64,000 nt of DNA from Burkholderia ambifaria AMMD (GTDB taxonomy: Bacteria > Pseudomonadota > Gammaproteobacteria > Burkholderiales > Burkholderiaceae): the NCBI RefSeq assembly GCF_000203915.1, contig NC_008391.1, forward strand, positions 2,418,001-2,482,000, written 5' to 3'. Numbering within the stretch: the first letter of the stretch is position 1; each line of letters starts with the position of its first letter. Below are positions 18,536 to 27,387 of the stretch, one piece after another. A program made the position numbers and the translations under genes. A model generated the notes under the pieces. That model saw nothing but the letters and a program-made list of their open reading frames with translations. It did not search any database and was not told where the DNA came from.

Positions 18536-19912
18536 TCATTCGACCGGATGCAGGTCCTGCAGCAGCGTCGGCACGAGTTCCGACACGGTCGGGTGGATGT
18601 GCATCGCGCGGCTGATCGTCGTGTACGGCGCGCCGGCGGCCATCACGTCGAGCAGCGCGTGCACGACCTCGTCGCCCGTCACGCCGAGGATCGACGCGCC
18701 GAGAATCGCGTGGCTGTCCGCGTCGACGATCACCTTCATGAAACCCTGGCTCTCGCCTTTTTCGACCGCGCGGCCGACGCGCGTCATCGGCCGCGTGCCG
18801 ACCAGCAGCCGACGGCCAGTCTGCTTCGCTTCCGCGAGCGTCATGCCGACGCGGCCGAGCGGCGGATCGACGTACATCGCGTACGCGGCGATGCGGTCGG
18901 ACACCTTGCGCGGATCGCTGTCGAGCAGGTTCGCCGCGACGATCTCGTAGTCGTTGTACGCGGTGTGCGTGAACGCGCCGCGCCCGTTGCAGTCGCCGAG
19001 CGCCCAGATGCCGGGCACGTTGGTGCGCAGTTGATCGTCGACCGTGATGTAGCCGCGCGAGTCGGTCGCGACACCGGCCTGGTCGAGCCCGAGGTCGCCG
19101 GTGTTCGGCACGCGGCCGACGGCGAGCAGCAGGTGCGAGCCCGCGACCTCGCGGCCGCCGCCCGCGCAATCGAGGCCGACCACGACGCCGTCGCCGTCGC
19201 GCCGCGCATTCAGGCAGTTCGCGTCGAGCTGCACGTCGATGCCTTCGTTCTCGAGAATCTCGCGCACGGCCTGCGACACGTCCTCGTCCTCGCGATGGAT
19301 CAGGCGCGAGCCCTTCTCGACGATCGTGACCTTCGAGCCGAAGCGGCGGTACATCTGGCCGAATTCGAGCCCGACGTAGCTGCCGCCGATGATCACGAGA
19401 TGCTCGGGCAGGAAGTCGACGTCCATCATCGTCGAGTTGGTCAGGTACGGCACCGAGTCGAGACCCGGCATCTGCGGGATCTGCGCGCGCCCGCCTACGT
19501 TGATGAAGATGCGCTTGGCCTCGAGCAGTTCGTCGCCCACGCGCACGGCATCGGCGCGTTCGAAGCGGGCGTGGCCCTGAAACACGGTCGTGTTGTCGAG
19601 CCCGCGCACCCATTGCTCGACGCCGTGGTTCGAGCGGCCGGAGATCCGGTCCTTGCGCGCCTTCACGGCCTTCATGTCGACGCTGACGGGGCCGACCGAC
19701 ACGCCGTATTCTTCCGCGCGCCGCGCGAGCTGCGCGGCGTATGCGCTCGCGATCAGCGTCTTGGTCGGAATGCAGCCGGTGTTGACGCAGGTGCCGCCGA
19801 AGCGGCCGCGCTCGACGATCGCGACTTTCATGCCGGCGCCGGCGAGCCGCGCCGCGAGTGGCGGCCCGGCTTGCCCGGTGCCGATGACGATCGCGTCGAA
19901 TTGTTGCGTCAT
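18536..19912 (-). CDS. FAD-dependent pyridine-nucleotide disulfide oxidoreductase (mercuric-reductase-like)
   Basis: A 458-residue class I flavoprotein disulfide reductase. FAD motif GTGQAG near residue 11, redox-active pair C42 and C47 in GGTCVNTGCIPTKT, second nucleotide motif GGSYVGLEFGQ, FAD-contacting ALGDCNGRGAF and C-terminal active-site HPTVSE. It lacks the extra N-terminal heavy-metal domain of MerA and any 2-oxoacid dehydrogenase neighbours, so the physiological disulfide is unknown. AGGAGG lies seven bases upstream of ATG 19912. Confidence 0.9.
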   Translation of the reverse strand: MTQQFDAIVIGTGQAGPPLAARLAGAGMKVAIVERGRFGGTCVNTGCIPTKTLIASAYAAQLARRAEEYGVSVGPVSVDMKAVKARKDRISGRSNHGVEQWVRGLDNTTVFQGHARFERADAVRVGDELLEAKRIFINVGGRAQIPQMPGLDSVPYLTNSTMMDVDFLPEHLVIIGGSYVGLEFGQMYRRFGSKVTIVEKGSRLIHREDEDVSQAVREILENEGIDVQLDANCLNARRDGDGVVVGLDCAGGGREVAGSHLLLAVGRVPNTGDLGLDQAGVATDSRGYITVDDQLRTNVPGIWALGDCNGRGAFTHTAYNDYEIVAANLLDSDPRKVSDRIAAYAMYVDPPLGRVGMTLAEAKQTGRRLLVGTRPMTRVGRAVEKGESQGFMKVIVDADSHAILGASILGVTGDEVVHALLDVMAAGAPYTTISRAMHIHPTVSELVPTLLQDLHPVE

Positions 19913-20166
19913 GACGTCCTCCTGCGCGGGTTCAACGTGGGAAGGGCGGCGCGCAAGCCGCATGCCGCGCCGGCGCGCCTGAACGGCGACGAGCGCCTAT
20001 GGTAGACCGGTTGGCGCGGGTGTGCGAGTTGCATGGATGCGCGCGAGACGGAACATGCTTCATTCCCGGCCGGGCTGGCGGCTTCCCGCCCCGTGGCAAC
20101 GCGGCCCCGTGATGTGTCCCTGCATCGACCGCCCGCGGCCGGAAGGGGCGGGGGCCCGGCGCGGTG

Positions 20167-21126
20167 TCAACGCTTCGAGCGAGCGGATCGCTTGCGGTCC
20201 GGCGCCGCGTTGGCTACGTCGACCGGAACGAACGGTGCCTCGAAGTGCTTGACGAGAAAGTCGATGAACGCGCGGGCCCGCGTCGATTCGTTGCGTTGCC
20301 CGGGATAGTAGACGAACAGGTCGGCGGACGGCAGGACGACGTCGGGCAGCACGAGACGGAGTCGGCCGCTCTGGATGTATTTGGCGAGATCCCACTCCGA
20401 GCGGATCAGGATGCCGTGACCGTCCAGCGCCCAGCGCAGCACGATGTCGCCGTCGTTGCTGGACAGCGAGCCGCTCACCTTCAGCGCTTCGAGGTGATCC
20501 TCCTGCATGAAGCGCCACACGCCGAACGCATCGTCGTTTTGCGTGTGGATGATGCAGCGGTGATGAGCGAGATCCTCCTTGCACTGCGGCACGCCGTTGC
20601 GCTCGAGATACTTCGGCGACGCACACAGGAACCGGCGATTGCTCATCAGGCGGCGCGCCCTCAAGCGCTGGTCCGGCAACTCGCCGAACCGGATGGCCAT
20701 GTCGAATGCGCCTTCGACGAGGTCGACCGGGCGATCGGTGACCACGAACTGGACATCGACGTTCGGATAGCGCTTCGCGAATTCCGACACCAGCGGTGCG
20801 ATGGTCGTGCGCCCGAAACCGAGCGTCGCATTGATGCGCAGCCGCCCGTGCGGATCCGCGGGCGTACCCGCGATCGCGTCCTCCATCTCGCGCACCTGGT
20901 CGAGAATCTGCGTGGCGTACCGCGCGTACATCTCGCCTTCCGGCGTCAGGCTGACGCTGCGGGTGGTGCGGTTGACCAGCCGCTTGCCGAACCGGTCTTC
21001 AAGAATGCCGAGCCGCTTGGTTGCCGCGGGCGGCGTGATCCCGAGCGAGCGGGCCGCGCCCGACAGGCTCTTCAGTTTGGCGAGCTGGACGAAGAACTCG
21101 AAGTCGGAGGTCGAATCAGTTCTCAC
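20167..21126 (-). CDS. LysR family regulator of the D-tartrate genes
   Basis: A 319-residue LysR regulator: helix-turn-helix at the N-terminus (LSGAARSLGITPPAATKRLGILE), then an effector domain. The start is taken as GTG at 21126, because a longer frame would place a TATAAT hexamer (reverse strand, 21163-21158) inside the coding region. The C-terminal tail is basic (RKRSARSKR). It is divergent from tarD, 128 bases away, and almost certainly controls it in response to tartrate or a product. Confidence 0.85.
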   Translation of the reverse strand: MRTDSTSDFEFFVQLAKLKSLSGAARSLGITPPAATKRLGILEDRFGKRLVNRTTRSVSLTPEGEMYARYATQILDQVREMEDAIAGTPADPHGRLRINATLGFGRTTIAPLVSEFAKRYPNVDVQFVVTDRPVDLVEGAFDMAIRFGELPDQRLRARRLMSNRRFLCASPKYLERNGVPQCKEDLAHHRCIIHTQNDDAFGVWRFMQEDHLEALKVSGSLSSNDGDIVLRWALDGHGILIRSEWDLAKYIQSGRLRLVLPDVVLPSADLFVYYPGQRNESTRARAFIDFLVKHFEAPFVPVDVANAAPDRKRSARSKR

Positions 21127-21254
21127 TTTTGGTAAAAAATGAAATGAATTGAGGTGAATTATAGGGCGCTCTCCGCGGACTATGCTCGGTCTCGTTGCAG
21201 CAACGTGCATGCAATCGAGCTACCCGCAAACGTGCCAGTCCAGGAGACGCCGCC
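21127..21254. promoter_or_regulatory. Divergent lysR/tarD promoter region
   Basis: AT-rich block at 21128-21164. On the reverse strand TATAAT at 21163-21158 fits a -10 box for the lysR gene. An imperfect palindrome AATTgaggtgAATT (21147-21160) overlaps it and is a candidate LysR box. CAGGAGA at 21241-21247 is the ribosome binding site of tarD. Confidence 0.55.
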
Positions 21255-22421
21255 ATGAGAATCGTCGAGATTCGCGAACAGACCGTTCCGATCAGTTCCC
21301 CGATCCGCAACGCCTACATCGACTTCAGCAGGATGACGCTGAGCCTCGTCGCCGTGATCACCGACGTGATCCGGGACGGCAAGCCGGTCGTCGGCTACGG
21401 CTTCAATTCGAACGGCCGCTACGGCCAGGGCAAGCTCATGCGCGAGCGCTTCATCCCGCGCATTCTCGAAGCCGACCCCGGCGCGCTCGTCAACGATGCC
21501 GGCGACAACCTCGATCCGCACCGAATCTGGGCGACGATGTTCACCAACGAGAAGCCGGGCGGCCATGGCGAGCGCTCGGTCGCGATCGGCACGATCGACA
21601 TGGCGGTGTGGGACGCGGTGGCCAAGATCGAAGGCAAGCCGCTGTTCCAGCTGCTGGCGGACCGCTACGGCGACGGCCGGCCGGATCGCAGGATCTTCGT
21701 CTATGCGGCGGGCGGCTACTACTATCCGGGCCAGGATCACGAGAAGCTGAAGGACGAGATGCGCAGCTACATCGACCGCGGTTACACGGTCGTGAAGAAG
21801 AAGATCGGCGGCGCATCGCTCGACGAAGATCTGCGACGCATCGACGCGATCCTCAGCGTGCTCGGCGATGGCCAGAAGCTCGCCGTCGACGCCAACGGCC
21901 GCTTCGATCTCGACACCGCGATCCGCTATGCGAAGGCGCTTTCGCAATACGACCTGTTCTGGTACGAGGAACCGGGCGATCCGCTCGACTTCGAGCTGCA
22001 GGCGACGCTGCGCAATTACTACGACAAGCCGATGGCGACGGGCGAGGACCTGTTCTCGATGCAGGATGCCCGCAACCTGATCCGCTATGGCGGCATGCGC
22101 GCCGACCGCGACTGGCTGCAGTTCGACTGTGCGCTGAGCTACGGCCTCGTCGAGTATCTGCGCACGCTCGACATGCTGCGCCAGCACGGCTGGTCGCCGA
22201 GCCGCTGCATTCCGCACGGCGGTCACCAGATGTCGCTCAACATCGCGGCCGGCCTCGGCCTCGGCGGCAACGAGTCGTACCCGGACCTGTTCCAGCCGTA
22301 CGGCGGCTTCCCGGACGGCGTGAAGGTCGACAACGGCTACATCACGATGCCGGACCTGCCGGGCATCGGCTTCGAAGGCAAGGCCGACCTGTACGCGCAA
22401 ATGCGGAAGCTGTCCGCATAA
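21255..22421 (+). CDS. tarD: D-tartrate dehydratase (enolase superfamily, TarD-like)
   Basis: A 388-residue member of the mandelate-racemase branch of the enolase superfamily. The second-strand lysines are KKK at 181-183, metal ligands are D212, E238 and E264 (VDANGRFD, WYEEP, TGEDLF), and the catalytic His is H321 in CIPHGGHQ. The pattern of a KxK lysine plus a His, and overall length, match D-tartrate dehydratase of Bradyrhizobium, which converts D-tartrate to oxaloacetate. The adjacent dicarboxylate carrier supports that role. Related acid-sugar dehydratases cannot be fully excluded from sequence alone. Cytoplasmic, Mg-dependent. Confidence 0.85.
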   Translation: MRIVEIREQTVPISSPIRNAYIDFSRMTLSLVAVITDVIRDGKPVVGYGFNSNGRYGQGKLMRERFIPRILEADPGALVNDAGDNLDPHRIWATMFTNEKPGGHGERSVAIGTIDMAVWDAVAKIEGKPLFQLLADRYGDGRPDRRIFVYAAGGYYYPGQDHEKLKDEMRSYIDRGYTVVKKKIGGASLDEDLRRIDAILSVLGDGQKLAVDANGRFDLDTAIRYAKALSQYDLFWYEEPGDPLDFELQATLRNYYDKPMATGEDLFSMQDARNLIRYGGMRADRDWLQFDCALSYGLVEYLRTLDMLRQHGWSPSRCIPHGGHQMSLNIAAGLGLGGNESYPDLFQPYGGFPDGVKVDNGYITMPDLPGIGFEGKADLYAQMRKLSA

Positions 22422-22434
22422 GCGTCGTCGGTAA

Positions 22435-22461
22435 GGTGCGCCGGACGCTCGACGGCGCACC
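22435..22461 (+). terminator. Hairpin in the tarD-dctA spacer
   Basis: Perfect 9-bp arms GGTGCGCCG / CGGCGCACC with a 9-base loop, 13 bases after the tarD stop. No U-run follows, so it may partially terminate or set the ratio of tarD to dctA message instead of ending the operon. Confidence 0.5.
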
Positions 22462-22583
22462 GCATCACATTACAAAAAAATCAATCGGGCAGGCGGAATC
22501 GGCGTTGGCGTTCAGGGCGATCGGCTGCATCGCCGGCACGCGTGCGCTTTCCGGAAACAGGACGCCATGCACAGGAGACAGTC

Positions 22584-23951
22584 ATGCTGGCATCACGCAT
22601 TCGCAGAACGCTTTCCAAACTCTACGTCCAGGTTCTGATCGGCATCGTCGCCGGCATCCTCGTCGGGCACTTCTACCCCGATATCGGCGCCCAGCTCAAG
22701 CCGCTCGGCGACCTGTTCATCAAGCTGATCCGGATGTTGCTCGCGCCGATCATCTTTGCGTCGGTCGTGGTCGGCATCGCGCGCATGACCGATCTTCACG
22801 AAGCCGGCCGGGTGGGCGTCAAGGCCGTGCTGTATTTCGAAGCCGCGTCCACTGTCGCGCTCGTGGTCGGGATGGCGGTCGTCAATCTGGTCCGGCCGGG
22901 CAGCGGGATGAACGCGGATCCGGCGAAGATCGACGGTGCCGCAATCGCCAGCTACACGCACGCGGCGCAGCATCACGGCACGCTCGACTTCCTGATGAGC
23001 ATCGTGCCGGGCAGTGTCGTCGGCGCTTTCGCGAACGGCGAGATACTGCCGATCATCTTCTTCTCGGTCATCTTCGCGGTCGCGCTCGCGAAACTCGGCG
23101 CGAGGACCGCGCCGCTCGTGGACATGCTGGACATGTTCCTGCAAGGGATGTTCGGGGTCGTGCGCATCGTGATGCATGTGGCGCCCGCCGGCGCATTCGG
23201 CGGGATGGCGTTCACCATCGCCAGATACGGGATCGGCACGCTCGCACAGTTCGGACAACTGATGCTGTGCCTGTACCTCACGTCGATCCTGTTCGTCGTC
23301 GTGGCGCTCGGCCTCGTCATGCGGGTGTGCGGGTTGTCGCTGTGGCAATACCTGCGTTATATCCGCGACGAGATCCTGATCACGCTCGGCACGGCATCGA
23401 CGGAAGCCGTGCTGCCGCAGATGCTGCTCAAGATGGAGCGAATGGGTTGCTCGCGTCCGGTCGTCGGGATGGTGCTGCCCACCGGCTATACCTTCAATGC
23501 CGACGGCACCGCGATCTACCTGACGATGGCGTCGCTGTTCATCGCGCAGGCATTCAACATCCACCTGTCGATCTGGGACCAGCTTCTGCTGCTCGGCGTG
23601 CTGCTGCTGACGTCGAAGGGCTCGGCGGGCGTCGCGGGCGCGGGTTTCGTCGCGCTGGCCGCAACCTTGTCGACCATGCATCAGGTGCCCGTATCGGGCC
23701 TGGTCCTGCTGCTCGGCGTCGATCGCTTCCTGAACGAGGCGCGCGCCGTCACGAACCTGATCGGCAACGGCGTGGCAACGGTCGTGGTGGCCCGCTGGGA
23801 AGGGGCGCTGGACCTCGACAAGGCCCGGGCCGTTCTCGATCGTCGCGCCGGGGCGGAGTCGCTCGTCGCGGACGAGCACGACGCGGGACCGCCGGGGCCG
23901 CAGCGGCACACGCACGCGAGCACGCCGGGCATGCAATCGAATGGGCGCTAG
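22584..23951 (+). CDS. dctA: C4-dicarboxylate (tartrate) transporter, DctA family
   Basis: A 455-residue sodium/proton:dicarboxylate symporter of the DAACS family. The N-terminal LYVQVLIGIVAGILVGHF, the mid-protein GTASTEAVLPQML and the binding-site helix LPTGYTFNADGTAIYLT are typical of DctA. AGGAGA is five bases before ATG 22584. Downstream of tarD on the same strand, so the probable substrate is D-tartrate, with other C4 acids possible. The C-terminal 40 residues are hydrophilic and His/Pro-rich. Confidence 0.92.
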   Translation: MLASRIRRTLSKLYVQVLIGIVAGILVGHFYPDIGAQLKPLGDLFIKLIRMLLAPIIFASVVVGIARMTDLHEAGRVGVKAVLYFEAASTVALVVGMAVVNLVRPGSGMNADPAKIDGAAIASYTHAAQHHGTLDFLMSIVPGSVVGAFANGEILPIIFFSVIFAVALAKLGARTAPLVDMLDMFLQGMFGVVRIVMHVAPAGAFGGMAFTIARYGIGTLAQFGQLMLCLYLTSILFVVVALGLVMRVCGLSLWQYLRYIRDEILITLGTASTEAVLPQMLLKMERMGCSRPVVGMVLPTGYTFNADGTAIYLTMASLFIAQAFNIHLSIWDQLLLLGVLLLTSKGSAGVAGAGFVALAATLSTMHQVPVSGLVLLLGVDRFLNEARAVTNLIGNGVATVVVARWEGALDLDKARAVLDRRAGAESLVADEHDAGPPGPQRHTHASTPGMQSNGR

Positions 23952-24018
23952 TCGCGGCGTGTCAGGAACACGGACATGCGCATGCCGAAACCTGCGCATG
24001 CTTGCCGCGCGCCGGTTT

Positions 24019-24612
24019 TCATTCCTTGCGCCGCCACTGGCTGAACGACACCGGCTTGCGCGCGTCGGCCCGCACCACGCTGACGATGTCGGGCTTGCCA
24101 GGATCGACCGGAAACGATTCGGTATGGATCTGGCTGGAAAACACCCAGCCGTGCGTGCGCGGGACGTAGTGGAACGTCACGTAGTCGCTCCAGTGCTGTC
24201 CGCATGCGACGTCGTTCTGCACCGTGAAATAGCGCCCCTTCACGGCGATCCCGCCGTCGGCGGCGGATTCCGGATCGAACGGGTCGCACTGCAGCGCGTC
24301 GTTCGCGCGCAGCACGACGTCGTCGTTGCGCGCGGCGAGCCGATAGGTGTGGTCGGCCTGTTCCTCATAGATCAGGAGCGGGCGCGGCGACGGCTGCTCG
24401 CGCGTGTCGGTCGCGCGATGCACGACGACGAGCAGGGTGCGCCGGCCGTCGCCGAGTGCCGGGCCGGGCTGCGCGACGAACGGCTGATAGCCGGCCGGCA
24501 ATTGCGCGGCAATCGACGGCGGCAGCGGCGGCGCTGCCTGCGCATGGCAGCACCACGCGGCGAACAGCGGAACGAGGAGGGCTCGACGAACCGCCGCGGC
24601 CGGCGCGCGCAT
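24019..24612 (-). CDS. Exported hypothetical protein
   Basis: A 197-residue protein with a signal peptide: basic N-terminus (AVRRA), hydrophobic core LLVPLFAAW and a cleavage-compatible AQA-A around residues 24-27. The mature part is about 170 residues with two cysteines (in ALQCDPF and DVACGQ) that could form a disulfide. ATG 24612 has GAGGGG upstream. I do not recognise a domain; a periplasmic location is inferred. Confidence 0.7.
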   Translation of the reverse strand: MRAPAAAVRRALLVPLFAAWCCHAQAAPPLPPSIAAQLPAGYQPFVAQPGPALGDGRRTLLVVVHRATDTREQPSPRPLLIYEEQADHTYRLAARNDDVVLRANDALQCDPFDPESAADGGIAVKGRYFTVQNDVACGQHWSDYVTFHYVPRTHGWVFSSQIHTESFPVDPGKPDIVSVVRADARKPVSFSQWRRKE

Positions 24613-24620
24613 CGTGCCCC

Positions 24621-24743
24621 TCACAGATCCCGCCCGAGAAACGCGGTGTCGGGCACCGGATTGAACGCAACGGGCGGCGCGGGCGTGAAGCCGAGCGAAC
24701 CATACAGTTGCCTTGCGGCGGCGAATTCGGGCAGCACGATCAT
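24621..24743 (-). pseudogene. GNAT acetyltransferase, C-terminal remnant
   Basis: Forty codons ending at TGA read MIVLPEFAAARQLYGSLGF followed by a PPVAFNPVPDTAFL-type ending. The AxxLYxSLGF and FNPVP motifs are the conserved last strand and tail of many GNAT N-acetyltransferases. Nothing upstream in frame encodes the acetyl-CoA-binding region; the sequence before it is a short Pro/Ala-coding simple stretch. I read this as the surviving end of a deleted gene. Confidence 0.7.
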
Positions 24744-24904
24744 GGCGGGTGGCGCGGGTGGCGGGAACGGCAGCCAGCATAGCAGCGCGCCGGTGCTTCC
24801 GGCAGCTCGCGAAGCGTGCCAGAATCAGCGACTTCACCGTCGGAATCGACACGATACGACACGCAGGCGCCGGCGCTTCGGCGTCGCTGATCAAGGAGAC
24901 TTCG

Positions 24905-25543
24905 ATGACTGCATCGGCTGCCGTACTCGCCATTCTGGCCGCGCTGTGGCTCGGCGCGATGATTCCCGGCCCGAGTTTCGTGCTGGTCGCCCGCAATTCG
25001 ATCGGGCTGTCGCGCCGCGACGGGCTCGCCACCGCGCTCGGCATGGGTGTCGGCGGGATCGCGTTCGGCGGCGTCGCGCTGGCCGGGCTCTACACGCTGC
25101 TGCAGACGGTCGAATGGCTGTACGTGGGGCTCAAGGTGGCGGGCGGCGCGTACCTGATCTACATGGCGTCGAAGATCTGGCGCGGCGCCGAGCGGCCGAT
25201 CGCGATGGACGACCCGCAGGCGGCCGTCGCCGGCAGCGCGCGCAAGTCGTTCTGGATCGGCCTCACGACCCAGCTCAGCAACCCGAAGACGGCGATCTGG
25301 TATGGCAGCATCTTCGCGGCGCTGCTGCCGCAGCATCCGCCGCTGTGGTGCTACCTGGCGCTGCCGCCGCTCGTGTTCGGCGTCGAGTGCGGCTGGTACA
25401 CGATCGTCGCGCTGTGCTTCTCGACCCGCCGGCCGCGCGAGCTTTACCTGCGCGCGAAGAAGTGGGTCGACCGCGTCGCGGCCGGTGCGATCACGCTGCT
25501 CGGGCTGCGGCTGATCCTGAACGCGCCGAAGGTCGGCATCTGA
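24905..25543 (+). CDS. LysE/RhtB family amino acid exporter
   Basis: A 212-residue inner-membrane protein with six predicted helices. The N-terminal MIPGPSFVLVARNSIGLSRRDG is the family's conserved PGP region, and the central loop contains GLTTQLSNPKTAIWYGSIF. AAGGAGA lies upstream of ATG 24905. It probably exports an amino acid or small metabolite; the specificity is not apparent. Confidence 0.92.
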   Translation: MTASAAVLAILAALWLGAMIPGPSFVLVARNSIGLSRRDGLATALGMGVGGIAFGGVALAGLYTLLQTVEWLYVGLKVAGGAYLIYMASKIWRGAERPIAMDDPQAAVAGSARKSFWIGLTTQLSNPKTAIWYGSIFAALLPQHPPLWCYLALPPLVFGVECGWYTIVALCFSTRRPRELYLRAKKWVDRVAAGAITLLGLRLILNAPKVGI

Positions 25544-25647
25544 CGACGGGCGGTGTCGCCGTTTCATTCCTGACGGGCATGCCGCCACGGCCGGTCATGC
25601 CGGCGGGCGATAGGGCAGCCGTTCCATCCGACGCGCGCAAGCGCGCG

Positions 25648-26904
25648 TCACGCCGCCGGAAACCGCTCGATCAGCGCCGCGAACCGCGCTTCATCCGGAA
25701 ACGCCGTCACTTCATACCGCACTGGCCGGTGCGCGGTGGCCGTCATCAGGTCGCCGCATGCGTCCCGCAGCGCGGCCATCGGCACGTGGGCCGACTGCCG
25801 CGTCGCTTCCCGATACAGCACGACGATGTCCGTCTCGGGCAGCAGCGTCGGCACGCCGTCGCTCCACACGCTGACGCTGAACAGCTCGCCGTTCTGCCGC
25901 CGGTACACGGTGTAGGTCGCGACGAAGATGTCGGTGCCGTCGCGCTTGTGCAGCTCGTCGAGCAGTGCCCGCTGATCCTGGTAGTCGCCGGCGAGTTCGT
26001 CCACGCGCAGCGCATGCAGCTTCGCCTCCAGTCCTGGCGGAACGAAATTGCGCCACGCGGCGCCGTCCCAGCGCAGCATCAGCGACGGCAGCGGGCGCGG
26101 CTGCGCGCGCGCCTGTTCGGCGAGTTCGACCATCGTCGCGAGCCCGGCCGCATTGCGGTCGCCGGTGAGCAGCAGCACCGTCCGGTTCGGCGCCATCACC
26201 ACCGGCGCGCCGGAGATCGGCTGGCGGTGCAGCAGGTCGGTCAGCAGCAGGCGCGCCGCGTCGTAGTAGTCGCTGAACTGCGACAGGAACACGCCGTCGC
26301 GCAACGCGGCCCACGGCGCCGACGACATGCCGCGCAGGTTGTCGATCGCGACGTCGCATGCGTCGTCGAAGGTGACGCCCCATTCGGCGAGCCGCGCGGT
26401 CGTCAGCCGCGCGACGCTGAATTCGCCGTCGTATGCGATGCCGATCTCGAGGTTCTCGCACAGCGGCCGGAACGCGACCTCCGACGCGCCGGGCTGTCCG
26501 GCGAGTTGCAGCGCGACCGCGCCGCGCTCGGTCGCGCTGCGGATCACGGGGCGCAGCCGCGGGCGGACGTCCGCGAAGTTCGACGGGATCTCGTGCTGCA
26601 TCATCGCGTTCGCCTGGCGCTTGAGCGTCGCTTCGCGCTCGGCCGGCTTCGCGCCCGCGTAATCGCGGAACAGGTTGTGCAGGTTGATGATGTTCGACGG
26701 GACATCCGCTTGCACGAGACGGCCCTTGTCGTCCTCGTGAAGCCACTCGCGCGTGTCGCCGGTCGCCCGCAGCGCGGCGATCAGGCGTTCGGCGAAGTCC
26801 TGCCGGGTCGGCGGTTTGCTGAAACGCTCGCGCAGGCGCGCGACGAAGTCTGAAAGCATCGTGAGCGGTCGGGCGGGCCCGTCTGTTATTGGTTCTGTTG
26901 TCAT
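25648..26904 (-). CDS. DUF1444-like cytosolic protein
   Basis: A 418-residue protein that resembles DUF1444/YtpQ-family proteins (N-terminal FVARLRERFSKPPTRQDFAERLIAALR, and NLFRDYAGAKPAEREATLKR). No signal peptide, membrane helix or catalytic motif is seen. The start is ambiguous: ATG 26904 is used here, with an in-frame GTG at 26916 as an alternative. Function unknown. Confidence 0.7.
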   Translation of the reverse strand: MTTEPITDGPARPLTMLSDFVARLRERFSKPPTRQDFAERLIAALRATGDTREWLHEDDKGRLVQADVPSNIINLHNLFRDYAGAKPAEREATLKRQANAMMQHEIPSNFADVRPRLRPVIRSATERGAVALQLAGQPGASEVAFRPLCENLEIGIAYDGEFSVARLTTARLAEWGVTFDDACDVAIDNLRGMSSAPWAALRDGVFLSQFSDYYDAARLLLTDLLHRQPISGAPVVMAPNRTVLLLTGDRNAAGLATMVELAEQARAQPRPLPSLMLRWDGAAWRNFVPPGLEAKLHALRVDELAGDYQDQRALLDELHKRDGTDIFVATYTVYRRQNGELFSVSVWSDGVPTLLPETDIVVLYREATRQSAHVPMAALRDACGDLMTATAHRPVRYEVTAFPDEARFAALIERFPAA

Positions 26905-27387
26905 GGGCGGCGGCACCCGTCTCGCCGGGGCGCCGACTGCGGCCCGCGGATATCGGCCGGATATCCGTCACGCGTCCGGCGGCCCGCACGCCGGGTGCAT
27001 CGCGGCGCGGGCCCGCGGCGGGCGCGATCGCGCGGCGGGTGTCGCGATGGTACCGCACCTGCGTGGCGAAATAGTAGGCCGGTCAACATCGGCGCCCGCC
27101 GGGCCGGGCGCCGCAGTCGCGCGCATGGTGGTGGCCGAAGGCGGCAAGGCGGTGTTGCTGGACATCAATGAGGATGCCGGCGCGAGGCTCGCGCACGAAC
27201 TCGGCGGGCGGCCGGGTACGTCGCCAGGACCGCGCCGGCTGTCCGCCACCCCGACGATCGGCCCGTGAGCCTTGTGCGGCGGGCGTTCGCGCCGGTTGCG
27301 CGGCATCCCGGGCCGGCGCGCTTCCCCGATTCTGGCGGTCGACCTGCCGCTGACGTGTAAACTGCTGCCTTTTTGACGGTTTGCAGC
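26905..27387. other. Intergenic region with decayed gene content
   Basis: These 483 bases carry no intact gene. The middle holds an SDR remnant (annotated separately); the rest is GC-rich and without start signals. The right end, 27340-27387, is AT-richer and forms the leader of the DUF3348 operon. Confidence 0.5.
27101..27211 (+). pseudogene. Short-chain dehydrogenase fragment
   Basis: Thirty-seven codons encode GPGAAVARMVVAEGGKAVLL and then a DINEDAGARLAHELGG-like stretch. This matches the first Rossmann unit of type II 3-hydroxyacyl-CoA dehydrogenase-like SDRs (normally GLGxAxARxLVAEGGKVVLxDxN). The preceding TGxxxG start and the remaining 200 residues are missing, so this is a relic of a deleted gene. 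Confidence 0.65.

Noticed and set aside
17606..20005. Long + frame over LysR and the flavoprotein
   Set aside because: Shadow of two well-supported reverse-strand genes.
20033..20308. Small + frames between the two flavoprotein/LysR genes
   Set aside because: No ribosome binding site, Arg/Pro-rich composition, overlap with the LysR 3' end.
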